DNA of 64,000 nt from Trichobilharzia regenti. Taxonomy: Eukaryota; Platyhelminthes; Trematoda; Strigeidida; Schistosomatidae. The stretch spans positions 139,577,632-139,641,631 of the forward strand of contig OX235270.1 of NCBI GenBank assembly GCA_944472135.2. The letters are read 5' to 3'. Both the position numbers and the translations under genes were made by a program. Below the pieces are notes generated by a model. That model worked only from the letters and a program-made list of their open reading frames with translations, was not told where the DNA came from and did no database searches. This document shows, piece after piece, positions 1 through 11,312 of the stretch (its first letter is position 1; every line of letters begins with the position of its first letter).

Positions 1-1290
1 CCTTTTAGAGAATTTATCGGAGGATTTAATCGAAAATGCGCCACCTCAAAAAGATATGTCAACGACATTATAATCATAAGTGATAAGCCTTGTTCTGCCA
101 CCTCAATTCTTAATCGAATGAATGAAGTTCAGAATAGTATATCACTGTCTTTCCCAGACATATTTCTTAGTCGACGGCTTGATGGGTCAATAAAAAGATC
201 TATTTATAGAAAACCTACCTAAATAGGACAGTATCTTAATTACCACAGTTTCTGCCCTGTTCGGTACAAAAGAGTCTTAGTAAGATGCCTCTTCAGTAGA
301 ATCCAACGAATATGCACTGAAGATACACCCGATGAAGAAGGAAGAAAGCTGACACAAAATCTGTTTGATAACAATTATCCAGACAAGTTCATCAGGAGGT
401 ATAAAGTAGTCAGAACACCACGACCCACCTCTCCAATTCACCCCTAAGAAAGATGTGTACATCAAGCTACCCTATATGGGGGATCATAGCAGCTAGATAA
501 CTAGACACAGATTGAACGCTGCTGTTAAAATGACTTTTATTACACCTAATATCATAATAATTGAGAATGTGAAGCCAATGTATGCATGCAAGCCTTTAGA
601 ATATACGAAAAATGACGTCATATCCCACTGTATTTACCTATTTGAACGTAGGTGTGACCGCACATAGATAGGGAGGACTCATCGATTTCTGGAAGTAACG
701 GCTGGCATCAGAGCATATTCCTAAATGGCTTCAGAAGCTAACAAAATTCCCTGAACCCAGTGAGGATGAAGACAGTAGACCTAGCTGTACTATTGCGAAA
801 CATATTATACTGACACGGCATGAAATTGACGCTAACACATCTTTTAAACTTATCTATAAAACATGTTTGAGAGAACGCGTATCCTAAAGTTTGTAGAAGC
901 CCTAGTTAGCAATTCGGATGTCTAAACCACCTTTATGCATTCAGGGCAACAATTCATCATCACACTAAACCTTCCTTGGTAAACTTTGTTTTGATACCAG
1001 TCAGGGTAGATGTACTATTACCTCTGTTATTTGGTTTAGTGATCTCCAGCTGTTATTTCGACCTTCAATATGTCCTTTTCAACTTAACCTAAGTCTATCT
1101 TCTCACCTCTTAACTCTTCATTAATTTCATATATATCTATTCCTATGACAAGTCCGTGTGCGATCAGATTGTTCGAAATGTGCAGGGCGAATACATTACA
1201 CGATTCAGACAAATTACGTCCTCTTATTGCTCTAAATTTCAGTATACGTGGGAATGCTAAGCTCAAATCGTAAAACACATAATCAGATTA
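1..1290 (+). pseudogene. PLE-A, 3' half: RT palm to GIY-YIG endonuclease plus 3' terminus
   Basis: This is a decayed Penelope-like element entering from the window edge. Translation gives the RT motif-5 box at 55-66, where the usual YVDD reads YVND (codon aac at 61-63), then the thumb word IYRKPT followed by an in-frame stop at 220, the linker NNYPDKFIRRY near 370-405, and a frameshifted GIY-YIG region near 600-900. The fragment corresponds to the same part of the protein as the intact PLE-H frame at 12831-13841. From about 990 to 1260 follows a non-coding terminus that recurs at 24.9-25.2, 49.5-49.8 and 50.4-50.6 kb. The stop, frameshifts and catalytic substitution make it a dead copy. Family call is firm; exact ends are approximate. 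Confidence 0.85.
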
Positions 1291-1299
1291 CTGGCCCTA

Positions 1300-2995
1300 G
1301 TTTTTGACCAGTGCTCCCTCCAAAGAAAGCTCAAAGGAAATGGCCCTACCATACATAAGCGACACCTCAGAAATCACTGCAAGACTCTTCAAACTTTAGG
1401 AATCGACGTCTCACACAAACCAACAAAATCACTTCACTCAGTTGGCTCTATGTCACCCAAAAGACTCAACAGAGAAAGAAGATAAAACGAACATCATCTA
1501 CAAAATAAATTATAACAACTGCGAAAAACACTACACTGGCCAATATGTAAGTCCCCTTCGACTTCGTATACAAACGTAAGCTAGTCGTCAAAAGATATGA
1601 TATCCACTCCTTCATATCGCCTCACTACATACAGACAACCACGGATATCAATTCGACTGGGACAATCAGAGTTCAAATATTAGACAGAGGAAACATCAGA
1701 AATGCTAGAGAATTTTTAGAAGCCTGGCATTCCAGTGGGTCGTCAGTCAATAGACACATCAACATATACAAAATTTACCAATTGATAAGAAGGAAATCTC
1801 ACACACAAACCGGTCAAAGTTCAAGTCAAATAAACAATCAGGTCTAATACAAGTAGCCTAGAGGGTGTGAAAACGCACAAAAACAACCAATCACGCTCAA
1901 GGTCACCAGGAAAGATGACTAATAAACTCGTGGAGAAATCCAAAAGCTCACTTCATTAAATTGAAGTATGCAGTAGATTGGATAATACAACAGACAACGG
2001 GCAGTGAGGAAACAGGCATAAAATGGACTCACACAAAAAACTTGAAGGATCTGGACTTCGCCGATGATATATGCCTGATTTCCCACAAATTGGAAGATAT
2101 GCAAGTGAAAAGGAACAAGTTGGCAGAAGAAGCATCAAAGATAGGACTTCAATTGAACATAGATAAAACAGAGGTGATGGAGATTCCTAGCCAACGTCAA
2201 CAGCAACAACAACAACAGACAACAATCAGCATAAGTGGGAAGAACCTGAAGGAAACAGCCTCCTTTACCTACCCACATAGGAAGCATCGTTTCAGCTACA
2301 GGCGGAACTGACGAGGATATCAAAGCCAGGATCGGAAAAGGAAGACAAGCTTTCATTACCCTTAAGTCTGTGTGGAGGTCAACATCACTCAGCATCAAAA
2401 ATAAGATCCGGATTTTCAACTCCAATGTAAAATCAGTGCTTCTATACGGATCAGAGACTTGGCGAGTCATAAGGAGCATCTCAAACAAACTACAGACCTT
2501 CATCAACAGCTGCCTTCGCTCAATACTCAAGATCAGATGGTCAGCCAGAAAAGATCAGCAATAGGGAGGGATCTCTGGGAGCGGACCAACCAGGAACCGA
2601 TTGTGAAACAAATAGGCAGGAAGAAATGGAGATTGATTGGTCACACCCTGAAGAAATCATCAAGCGACATCACTAGACAAGCCCTCGAGTGGAACCCGAA
2701 AGGAAAACGGCGAGTTGGTCGTCCAAGGGTGACTTAGAGGAGGTCATGCGAGGCGGAGATGAAAGCATGTGGGCAGACTTGGAGCGGAGTGAAAAAGTTA
2801 GCAGAAAACCGAAGGCAATGGAGGTGCGCAGCTGAAGCCCTATGTTCCTCTAGGACCTAAAGGATATAATAATAAATAATAATGCACTGAAGATGTTGCC
2901 TAGTAGGGTAAGGTGGTGAAAGCTTCGCAAATAAACCGTCCTGCTCAGAAAACACAACTACATAAAAAAACCGCCGGTTTTCAAGGATCTTCTTA
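1300..2995 (+). mobile_element. PLE-B endonuclease end and tail, split by an RTE-1 insertion
   Basis: From 1339 to about 1800 the translation has a Cys-rich GIY-YIG region (NCEKHYTGQ near 1515-1542) followed by a conserved Asp-Asn-His-rich segment, with several stops and frameshifts. The non-coding tail runs to 1972, is interrupted, and resumes at about 2882 with CTGAAGATGTTGCCTAGTAG. The same tail occurs uninterrupted on the minus strand at 39985-40400, which is what identifies the break as an insertion. Inactive remnant of a PLE family distinct from PLE-A. Confidence 0.75.
1973..2881 (+). pseudogene. RTE-1 non-LTR retrotransposon, 5'-truncated, nested in PLE-B
   Basis: The frame at 1961-2311 carries an RT box LDFADDICLI (FADD in place of YADD) and a short glutamine run from a CAR repeat near 2198-2217. 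After a frameshift near 2290 the C-terminal words [13 protein letters not shown] (near 2430-2465) and [13 protein letters not shown] (near 2612-2650) follow, then GRPR and a Trp/Arg-rich end; these are typical of the C-terminal part of RTE-type ORFs. The 3' end is AT-rich with an AATA-type simple tail. The 5' part of RT and the whole endonuclease are missing, as expected for 5' truncation. The pentamer ATGCA appears at both ends and may be the target-site duplication. Confidence 0.85.
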
Positions 2996-3214
2996 AGTGA
3001 TATCGGTTAGTGATTGAAAGGTTACATCTCTGGTTTCTCTTCAGAATCCTTGAGGTCTGAATATCAGTCGTCATCTCACTGATAACGACTGGAAGGGTTT
3101 CCTGAAGCTACAGTTGGAAATGGTGACTATTGAGGTCCACCAGGTTAAGGGGATGCTCAACTAAGGCGTAGGTGAGAGCAGCTCTATATCATGAGTTGAC
3201 AAATTTCGAATTCA
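2996..3214. other. Unassigned sequence
   Basis: I see no coding signal or recognised repeat here; it lies between the PLE-B tail and a hammerhead SINE. Confidence 0.4.
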
Positions 3215-3365
3215 GAGGTCATTCGGCTTCAACGCAGGTGAGTGAATGACCAACAAGCTTGATCTTGTGATTTTGTAGGTCCCAGCTTCGATCGCTGTTG
3301 TACATCGCTGAGAAGTCCCAAGGTTGGATGAAACAACTGTTCACTGCTCCCTGATTTTTAATTAC
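3215..3365 (+). repeat. SM-alpha-like SINE with degenerate hammerhead core
   Basis: A tRNA-like head with a weak B-box resemblance (AGCTTCGATCGC near 3282) is followed by a hammerhead-like core: CTGAGAA at 3308-3314, a short arm, then GAAAC at 3330-3334. The downstream layout matches the clearer copies at 34.2 and 48.3 kb. The core is mutated and the cleavage triplet reads GTT, so self-cleavage is unlikely. Confidence 0.55.
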
Positions 3366-3900
3366 CTCTGTAATTTGTGTTAGTTTGTATAGCGATTCCT
3401 GGAATTGCCGTAAAGACACATAAACGAATAAGTCAACAAATAATTTTCGCTGGTTACACCTCAACCACAAATACTAACATATCTACAGTCATTCAGAAGT
3501 CACTGAGGCATTGGTCGACGTGTGTGTGTGTGGCTCAGACGTGTGTACTACTATTCAGTAGTTCTCTCTGTACTCCTTTATGGTCGTGTCTCACGGCCAT
3601 TAAAAGTGGAAGTTATGAAAAGGTCGCCTGTCTACAACCACATGTATATATGTGGTTTCGATCTCCTGTATTAATTAGTATAATGCGGTGAGTAATATCA
3701 AGATTAGGCATATATTGTTAAGTAAAGAGGGTAAGCTATTCGATGATCTTGTGAAGCTACATTACGGACACAATTAAGAAAAGTGTTACACATACCGAGT
3801 TATTACCTACCTCGTCGAACATTGCTGGGTGGTGTAGTAATTTTTTTGAGAAATAATTAGAAGTGATCAATTCAAAATCTTCATGCATTTATTCCCTCGG
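3366..3900. other. No recognised feature
   Basis: Short open frames on both strands show no family resemblance. A GT-rich run lies near 3520-3545. Confidence 0.4.
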
Positions 3901-3903
3901 ATG

Positions 3904-4590
3904 AATTTGAATAAAGCAAAAACAACAACAGTGTGGTTTGTGCAGAATAATATGGTACCATCATTTATTTCGTCGCCTTCTCATCAGCTCAACTGTTTAC
4001 AGCCTGAATAAATTATGAGGTTTACGTACACAAAAGTTTTAACATACTTGCAAATTTTACATGTTGTCAGTTGACAGAAATTTCCACAATTAGTGAACAT
4101 TGCTCAGAAAATTGCGTTTATATAGTTTTTACACAGGCAGTTCAAGTTTGAACAAATTAAATGCATGCATATAATGGTAAAGGAGTTACATATTAAAGAT
4201 GAGATGTGCGTTAGATGCATAGTGACTCATAAATTAGGTAACAATGTACTGAGTTGAACTCAAATCATAGAAGCAAAAGACAAGCAAAACTAGAGATTAT
4301 AAAAGGAGGGTGAGGTTAAAGACGAACATTACGTAATCAGATGAGAGAATGAAGACATCCAGTTACCAGTTATTAGTCTTTTTTGCCCTGGTAACCGGAT
4401 GTCTTTCTGTCAACTGACAACATGTAAAATTTGCAAGTATGTTAAAACTTTTGTGTACGTAAACCTCATAATTTATTCAGGCTGTAAACAGTTGAGCTGA
4501 TGAGAAGGCGACGAAATAAATGATGGTACCATATTATTCTGCACAAACCACACTGTTGTTGTTCTTGCTTTATTCAAATTCAAAATCTGC
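3904..4590. mobile_element. PLE-F terminal palindrome
   Basis: Arms at about 3904-4082 and 4408-4586 are almost perfect inverted repeats of about 178 bp. They contain the PLE-F 3' terminus, including CTGATGA at 4497-4503 and GAAA at 4513-4516. The spacer holds a second, longer version of the same 3' non-coding region on the minus strand, including the end of the coding region at the centre (CCCTGGTAACC at 4386-4396). The whole is a head-to-head pair of PLE-F 3' ends with no intact coding sequence. Confidence 0.8.
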
Positions 4591-4594
4591 CATT

Positions 4595-5240
4595 AATACA
4601 TGAAGTTTGTGACTGTCGGTTTCAGCCAGATTCATAAGGTGTAGAGTGTTATTTGGGGTCCTCAGGATGCTCAGATGTAATGTTTGGAGAATATTGGTGA
4701 TGTTCTTCAAAAAATGAACTAACATCACTTGCGGTCATCACTTCAAATGATAATTCTGCGTTAGATCTTCATGACTCCATACGTTTTAGTGGAGTGCCTT
4801 GATTAGCGTGACATACACTCCTTTCATGACTAGACATCCCCACAACATCATTCGGTGCCGTCGAATTCTGCCTTCAGTTCAAGAAGTTTGGCAATTGATG
4901 CATGGCGATATGCATGCCAATATTCCAGAATCTGTCTACTGATAAGGGTATGACCAACACATCCCTTCCATTCGTAATGAATGCTTGCTTTTCTGGGCTT
5001 GTTCCTGCAAGCACCATTCTTTTCTTGCAGGATTATTGGAACTTGAATTTCAGGTGCCATGCTAGTAAGCCTGATCCGCCTATGATAAACAAAGGAATAC
5101 TTCTCTGCCTTAGTATATACTGGTTTGCACCATTGCAGTGTGATTATCCCTGACTGCAAGATATTGCCTAATATCCTAATTAACCTAAACAACAGAACAT
5201 TACCAATATTCTCAAACAAATTTGAAGTTTCATACATTCG
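4595..5240 (-). pseudogene. RTE-2 non-LTR retrotransposon RT fragment
   Basis: The minus-strand frame at 4848-5237 reads like the N-terminal half of an RTE RT: an RIRLTSMAPEI segment where active elements have the RGISL motif, then KASIHYEWKGCVGHTLISRQ (the AGFRxGRGCxDHIxxLRQ position) and LLELKAEFD, the motif-A segment. After a frameshift the continuation GCLVMKGVYVTLIKALH is seen nearer 4770-4840. Both motif A and the surroundings are mutated. It belongs to a different RTE group from RTE-1 and matches the C-terminal remnant at 53.8-54.4 kb in type. Confidence 0.75.
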
Positions 5241-5249
5241 GTTCCCTTG

Positions 5250-6335
5250 ATAAATGTCGATAAAGAAAGGAAGACGAAATTGGCAGTATGAAATGAAATC
5301 ATTCTATTTCACAGGTTCTCATCAGCTAAATGCAAACTACCTGAAATTACAATGGTTATATGCGTGATAATAACATACTTTAATGTTTGAGTGATAGTAG
5401 AGAAGAAATAGTGTACAACTGACGCATCCGAAATGATGAAAGCATTACAATGTTTTTAGTTTAAGTTTTCATCATCAGTTTATACGTTATCAAAGTATTT
5501 TTTATTTTTTTTTATTTTTTATTTACAGCTTGATTCCACACTGTATTTTTGGTACAAGTATGGAATTTTCAGCATGGATATCGGTAGCCCAAATTTTGCA
5601 GGCCGACCATAGATATCAGGTGTGCGCCGGTGTGGACTCGAACCCCGGACCATGTGCATGGTTGGCGAGAGTCCTAACCACTGTGCCACCGACACACATA
5701 GAAGGTAGGGGAAGGGGTAAGAGAGAAAACAGAAAAAATTGATTAACAGAACAGTGTTAGCTTGTAGCTTGTTCACATAGCAACTCAAAACACAAAAGTG
5801 GTTAAAGTTTGTAAGATTGAGATTTGTTCAGTGAGTTGAGATCACTGAATTAGATGACTAATTAGTGTAATCAAAATCAAAATTCAGTTATCAAGGCTGT
5901 TTGGTTACATTAATAAGTCATCTAATTCAGTGATCTCAACTCACTTAACAAATCCAGTTCTCATAAACTGTAAGCACTTTTCTTTTTTGAGCTAATATGT
6001 GAACAAGCTACAAGTTAACACTGTTCTGTTAATCAATTTTTTTTCTGTTTTCTGTCTTACTCGTCCCCGGCCCCTCTTTCCAACTTTAAAAGCGTATAAA
6101 TTGATGACGAAAACTTAAACTAAAAGAAATTGTAATGCTTTCATCATTTTGGATGCGTCAGTTTGATAGTATCTCTTCTCTACTACCACTCAAACATTAA
6201 AGTATGTTATTATCACGCATATAACCATTGTAATTTCAGGTAGTTTGCATTTAGCTGATGAGAACCTGTGAAATAGAATGATTTCATTTCATACTGCCAA
6301 TTTCGTCTTCCTTTCTTGATCGATATTTAAAGTTA
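5250..6335. mobile_element. PLE-D terminal palindrome carrying a SINE-1 copy
   Basis: The outer part 5250-5490 is the inverted copy of 6090-6335, and the inner part 5700-5870 is the inverted copy of 5918-6070; only about 50 bp at the centre are unpaired. The arms are PLE-D 3' non-coding region, as found after the PLE-D coding remnant at 29.76-30.2 kb. The left arm is interrupted by a SINE-1 insertion; the right arm gives the uninterrupted sequence. CTGATGA (6255-6261) and GAAA (6270-6273) lie in the terminal part. Confidence 0.85.
5500..5697 (-). repeat. SINE-1 copy in the PLE-D left arm
   Basis: On the minus strand the copy starts with a tRNA-like head: an A-box-like GGCACAGTGGTTAGG and a B-box-like segment just after the word CATGCACATGGTC. 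A conserved body follows with ATATCCATGCTGAAAATTCC and a tail ending AATCAAGCTGTAAAT followed by an A-rich run (T-rich on the plus strand, about 5500-5525). The same unit recurs at 15.3, 17.9, 37.9, 47.1 and 48.7 kb. Confidence 0.9.
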
Positions 6336-6720
6336 TGCCATCAACACGTGGCTACGGCTGGTCTCAGATTAGAGACTTTTGAAGTAATATTCCACAGGCC
6401 TGGTAAGGATAGACTACAAGTAACTCTGGCAGCAGACAAGCAAGCAATCTGCTGCCGGACAAATACGCAGAAGAAAATGGAGATGAATACGAAGAGGAGA
6501 CGGTTAATTATAATCATACACCAGGTAAACAATAGATTGGAAGGCTACGAGTTGAACTTCCAAGGGTGATATGAGGAAGCCATTCTAAGAGAAAATGAGG
6601 GAATGTGGATAGTTGTGAGGCTAGCTTAAACAGAAGGCAGCTAACAAAATACAATGGAGATGTGCTGGTGTTCCACTCCGAATCCAAGGCGGGAATAAAA
6701 ATAAATCCCTCGAACATGCA
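6336..6720 (+). pseudogene. RTE-1 C-terminal remnant
   Basis: Degenerate reading gives RRRKWR, an HTLR-like word, KGDMRKPF and IQWRCAGVPL, which line up with the end of the RTE-1 frame at 2600-2840. It has multiple stops and frameshifts and no RT core. Confidence 0.6.
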
Positions 6721-6857
6721 GTCCCGTAGCCTTCATAAGAATAATAATCCAGGTGGTTTCAACTGGTAGAGCCCCGAAACCCTTGATGATGACTCATATT
6801 TCAGGGATCAATTTTCCTAGTCTAGGGAACAGACACTTAAAACAGCATGTTGTATAT

Positions 6858-7840
6858 GAAATACATTTATTCCCCTTAATAAATCTGAACAAAGCAAGAA
6901 CTAATTAGAAGAAGAATTTGAGTTTCTTGAAAAGATGCTGAAGAGCAATGGGCACCCTCAAAGATTCATCAACAAGTATCGAAGATCTGAAGTCAAAAAT
7001 GTCAAACAAATCAGTGGCTAAAAAGACAATCTACATTCAGCTTGATTATAAAGCTGAAAACATTGCAGCAATTATCAACAGAAGACTGAGTAAGTCAATA
7101 GCCAGAGCCTATCCTGGAGCTAAGCTCGTCCCCGTCTATCGAACAACTTGCTCTCCTGTGGTGCAATCAAAAGTCGATAGATATCCTTCTCATGTTAACC
7201 CCATGTATCTGGATGTACAAATTTACATGTATCTGTGGGAGCAGTTACATTGGAAAGGCATGAAGATGGGCATATCTACGATTTTCTGAACATGTACCAG
7301 AAAGCCTATGTCTCAAGGGAACAAATGCTCTAAACAGTACCATCGCCAGGAATCTCCTTGACACGGGTCGGTAATGAGGTGGACGTCAAAAAGTCGTTCA
7401 AAATAGTCAATAGGCAAAAGAGCTGAGTTCTCCTCAAGTTAGCTGAAGCCATTTCCATTAAGCGCCTGAAACCTGATTCATGTGTCCAGAAAGAAGCGGT
7501 TATCAGTCTTTCATGGCCCTGGTAACCGGATATTTTTATCTGTCTTTCAAGTGAATGCTTAATGTTGTAAAGTTTCCATTGTGTATGATTATTATTGTTC
7601 GGAACAGTGTTTAATATTATACATATGTATTGGTGTATCAGTATTTTGATCGATTGATTTTTGTTTAAAATGAACTCTGTGCAAGTATGTTAAAATTGTT
7701 TTTGTAGATATATTTAATAATATCTTTGGCCTGTAAGTAGCTGACGAGAAGACAGAAAAATAAAAGATAGTACCACTTTATTCTGCAAAAACTGTAGTTC
7801 TTGCTTTGTTCAAATTCACTAAGGGAAATAAATGTATGAA
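6858..7840 (+). mobile_element. PLE-F copy: linker and endonuclease end with short inverted termini
   Basis: The start (about 6858-6902) and end (about 7797-7840) are inverted copies of each other, about 45 bp. The frame at 6948-7289 covers the RT-to-endonuclease linker (KKTIYIQLDYKAENIAAII, then RRLSKSIARAYPGAKLVPV) and enters a decayed Cys region. After a frameshift the C-terminal signature LAEAISIKRLKPDSCVQKE is seen near 7437-7495, followed by LSWPW. The 3' non-coding part holds CTGACGA near 7742, the position of the hammerhead-like word in other PLE termini. The copy is 5'-truncated and inactive. Confidence 0.85.
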
Positions 7841-9407
7841 AGTAACTGGCAGATGTTAGCAACAAGATGACTATGTTTTACAGGTGGGGTGAAAATATTT
7901 ACGGGATTCAGCATCACTTAATTGGTAGGGGTTAGCTACAAGTTATTAAATATTCAAGAAATTTGTAAAATAGCAATTATGACTAATCAGGATAGAATGT
8001 TGGTTCTTTTTCTGCTCAAAAGAATGGAATGACTAAGTAGAATCACGTAAGACAGAGACAGACCAGTTAATTGAATTAGGTAGAATAATGAGAATAATAA
8101 AATAACAAAATCAAGAGATAGTCACAATGGAAGGGGTAAATGGTTTACAAAACTTAATACTCCTAGATCACGCGAAAGGTTTTCTGAAGTACAATAAATA
8201 ACTTTTAATCTTTTCTTAGACTCAACCTGATGTCCAGTGTTGACTATTCCATCTCGCAGACATTGCTTTTCGTAACAAATCAATAGGTAGCAAAAAACAG
8301 TGATCAGCTGTTTTTTTTTATGAAACATATAGCAGTATCAGTCATACAGCACTGTAACTTACTAACCAAAAACCTTCACTTACAAACACCAGGTGGACTT
8401 CGGAATGCGCGCCGATAACTGAGTTCATTAGCCACATGGTGACATTTATCCTATGACTTTCAACGTGACTGACTGCCTACTGCATGTCTCTTAGCAAAAC
8501 GTCACGTCTGAAATTAGATCATGATTACTGTCAAGGGACTTAACCCTAAGTTCCAATTATTCACAAAGACGCTCCAAACCGATAAATACTAAGTACTTTT
8601 CTCGACTTTAACTCTTAAACCCCAGTACTTGTTAGAAAGTTATACTGTTTGGCAACTAAAGTCTAGATAGTTACAAGTCTATAAACAAATGTTTACAAGT
8701 AAATACAGTGTACTTTTACTCATATTCTTTCGTCTTCTTCCAACCTGTACACAAGTGGACAATTCGCGCCTTCGAGTTGCCTGCCAATGGCTACCAAAGT
8801 CAATAAACAAACGTCCAATGTTCGCGTCCATTGACAATTACCATTAAGCATCAAACAGTAATGTGAAAAGGACAAATCACAAGCCGATGCAATACTGAGT
8901 TAGATTTTCAATTAAAGTCTGTCCTAACTCTATGTGTTTATATGAATGCGGGCCTGTGAAGTAGAGATGCTTTACATAACTTACTGATTAACTAGGCGAT
9001 AATGTTTCCTTTCTCTTTAAATATTCTCACTACTCACCATTGTGTGTTTATTCCACTCAATCACCATACAGTAGTTCTAAAAGTTTTGTATGTGGTATTA
9101 CTAAATCGTAAAGTTTGAAGCAATCCTTTTTAGAACTGTAGTTTCTTTGATAACCGGCATCAAATTACAAAATGGGGTGTACATCTAAATTTTTTTGCAA
9201 TTCAGATATTATGTGATCAGCGCCTACATTTACAGTCGGTTAAAGTAGATTGTGTTTTGATGTTTACCGCACTGTTCAGTATATCTATTGAGTAGAAGAA
9301 AAGTTGCAGTTGTATAAAGGTGAGAAATGGCTATTTAGAAGACAGATGCGTTGGCAGACATATTGTCCGCTACACCTGTTGTTACACAATGAAATAATGA
9401 AATTTTC
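7841..9407. other. No recognised feature
   Basis: About 1.57 kb of AT-rich sequence. Short frames on either strand show no motif or codon pattern I can support. Confidence 0.4.
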
Positions 9408-10745
9408 GTGTTTCTTAAATTAAAAGTCAATCTGAAGGAAGAATATTCTCTTCAGGTTTTTACAATTATAAAATAGAATATTTGTGGTCGTTACAATAAA
9501 GGCCAGTTATGCGGAGGATACATTTTTTAACGTAGAATAACAGATTAGCAGTTATCGGGTGTCAAAATAAATAGTCGTATTTGTGTGACAAACGTCGTGC
9601 TAGTTGGCTGAAATCGATTACAAAATATTTCAGTGAAATGAGAGACTATGGCGGTGATCAGTGATAATCGTTTTGTAGCGTGTGGGTAGGAAAACTGACA
9701 AATCAGTTCAAGGTTATAGAAAACAGTGTCAGGTGAGTGGCTAGTACAAAGCGGTTTGTGTTAAACAGGAGATAGTAAGACTGCAATGAGAGATTCATAA
9801 TGAAATAACGAATGTGTGAAATGAAACAGATGGAGGCGTACATTGAGAAAAGACATTATATCACTAACAATAAGTCCGGATAGCTTGAATGGAAAATTCA
9901 ATGGTATCGAGAGAATGTTTGCATGAATTATGTTCAGCATAAGTTATGACGAATAATAATGATAATTGTAATAATAAGCAAAGAGAGAAAAACGAAGAAG
10001 GTTAAGGGGAAAAAGCACTCTTAGTGATAAGAAAAATATTCAATCCAAGTTTGGCCACGATAGGAACAGCGTCTGGACGTGTTCTTTTTGGATACAAAGT
10101 TCCGGTCTAATCGATCTTATTGCAATAGCTTCAGCTATGTGTGGGAGACGTAAGCGAACTGTCTGCGATAACGACTTCGGAATTTGTTATATAACCCTGA
10201 AGGCTGTGTTGACACCGATGCGATGTCCAGTATCGACCAAGTGTGACAGGATTGAGCTTTTTCTGGACTTAGTTCCCCCCCTCCGCTGCTGAACCAAGCT
10301 GGTAAATGTTCCCGAACCCCTAGAAAAACCTGTCTACTTGTGCGCCTTATGTAACTTGAACCACAGGAATAGTTGAAATGGTATATGCATGAACAACAGC
10401 TAAGGTTAGGTAAGACATCTTTGAGTTGCTAAGTGAACACTAGATGGCTACTGAAGGATAGACACGAACGTGCAGAGTAGAAAGATTTCTGTATCGCCCT
10501 GGTTCACCGTTGCGATATAATCTCCGCAGGAGCATCTCCTTTGAATTGGAAACGTATAAGCAGAGGCTTTTTTCTACCGTTGCCAGTTCATGTTTGATGA
10601 ACTTCTCTGGATATCCGTTCTCGCTTAGAATGTCTCGGATGACCTGGAGTTCTTTTTCTACGCAGTCTTCAGAACAAATGGATCTGCAAGTCATCAGTTC
10701 TGACTGATTACAGGCATCACTCATTAAGTCAAAAGGCAAGAATAC
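9408..10745 (-). pseudogene. PLE-E endonuclease half and 3' terminus
   Basis: Read on the minus strand, 10440-10740 is a 99-residue frame with the post-RT linker (RSICSEDCVEKELQVIRD and SENGYPEKFIKH). It runs with frameshifts into a GIY-YIG region (CGSSYIRRTSRQ near 10330-10370, HLPAWFSS near 10290-10310, HLVDTGHRIGVNTAF near 10195-10240) and the C-terminal signature HIAEAIAIRSIRPELCIQKE near 10085-10145. The 3' non-coding part continues to about 9408. The stretch 9531-10307 is almost identical, inverted, to 18783-19560. RT is missing upstream; a SINE-2 copy abuts the broken end. Confidence 0.88.
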
Positions 10746-10775
10746 TTATATTTGTATTGGTGCGTGTATGTGTTA

Positions 10776-11245
10776 TGATGACTAGCAGTGGAATCCAGCA
10801 TTCACATCTCGTCTTCTTTGGGGTTGGTCGTAAGGTGGATGTACTTGTATTTCCCAGCTAGTGATGGTGTTGCCCCAGAGGCTCGAACCCAGTGTCCACA
10901 GTTTCAAACGCCAAGGCGTTACCCACCAGACCAATTAAGCTACGATATCCACTTCTCGTGCAGCGGGTCACATTAATTATTTTAACTGAATTTTAAATTT
11001 TCCCGTCAACTGATTGAACCGAAGTGTTCAGTTTCAGGTGGGAAAACAATCACGCAATCCAGATGAAGAGTGCCAAATAAGAAGAAGTGCGTATTCTGGA
11101 TTCCACTGTTAGTCACCATCCACTAACTGATTTCAAATCGTATGACCACACATCGTCGAAGCATGTGCACAAGGTGCCGAGATGTCAACCTGAGACGAAG
11201 CATTCAGGTCCAATCAATCGACGGGCAAATCGAAATTGAACTAAA
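10776..11245 (-). repeat. SINE-2 (tRNA-derived) with inverted flanking pieces
   Basis: The minus strand has an A-box-like TAGCTTAATTGGTCTGGTG and a B-box GGGTTCGAGCC with the word GCCTTGGCGTTTGAAACTGT between them. A second copy is at 55.05-55.3 kb. The segment 10778-10799 is repeated inverted at 11097-11121, and the body words around CCAATCAATCGAC occur in both orientations, so this is a partly palindromic SINE pair. Confidence 0.75.
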
Positions 11246-11312
11246 CAACTGTACCTTAGTTGGCCGTAAGGCATAACAAAATTACTAAGTGTGCACTGTT
11301 CATAATATGAGT

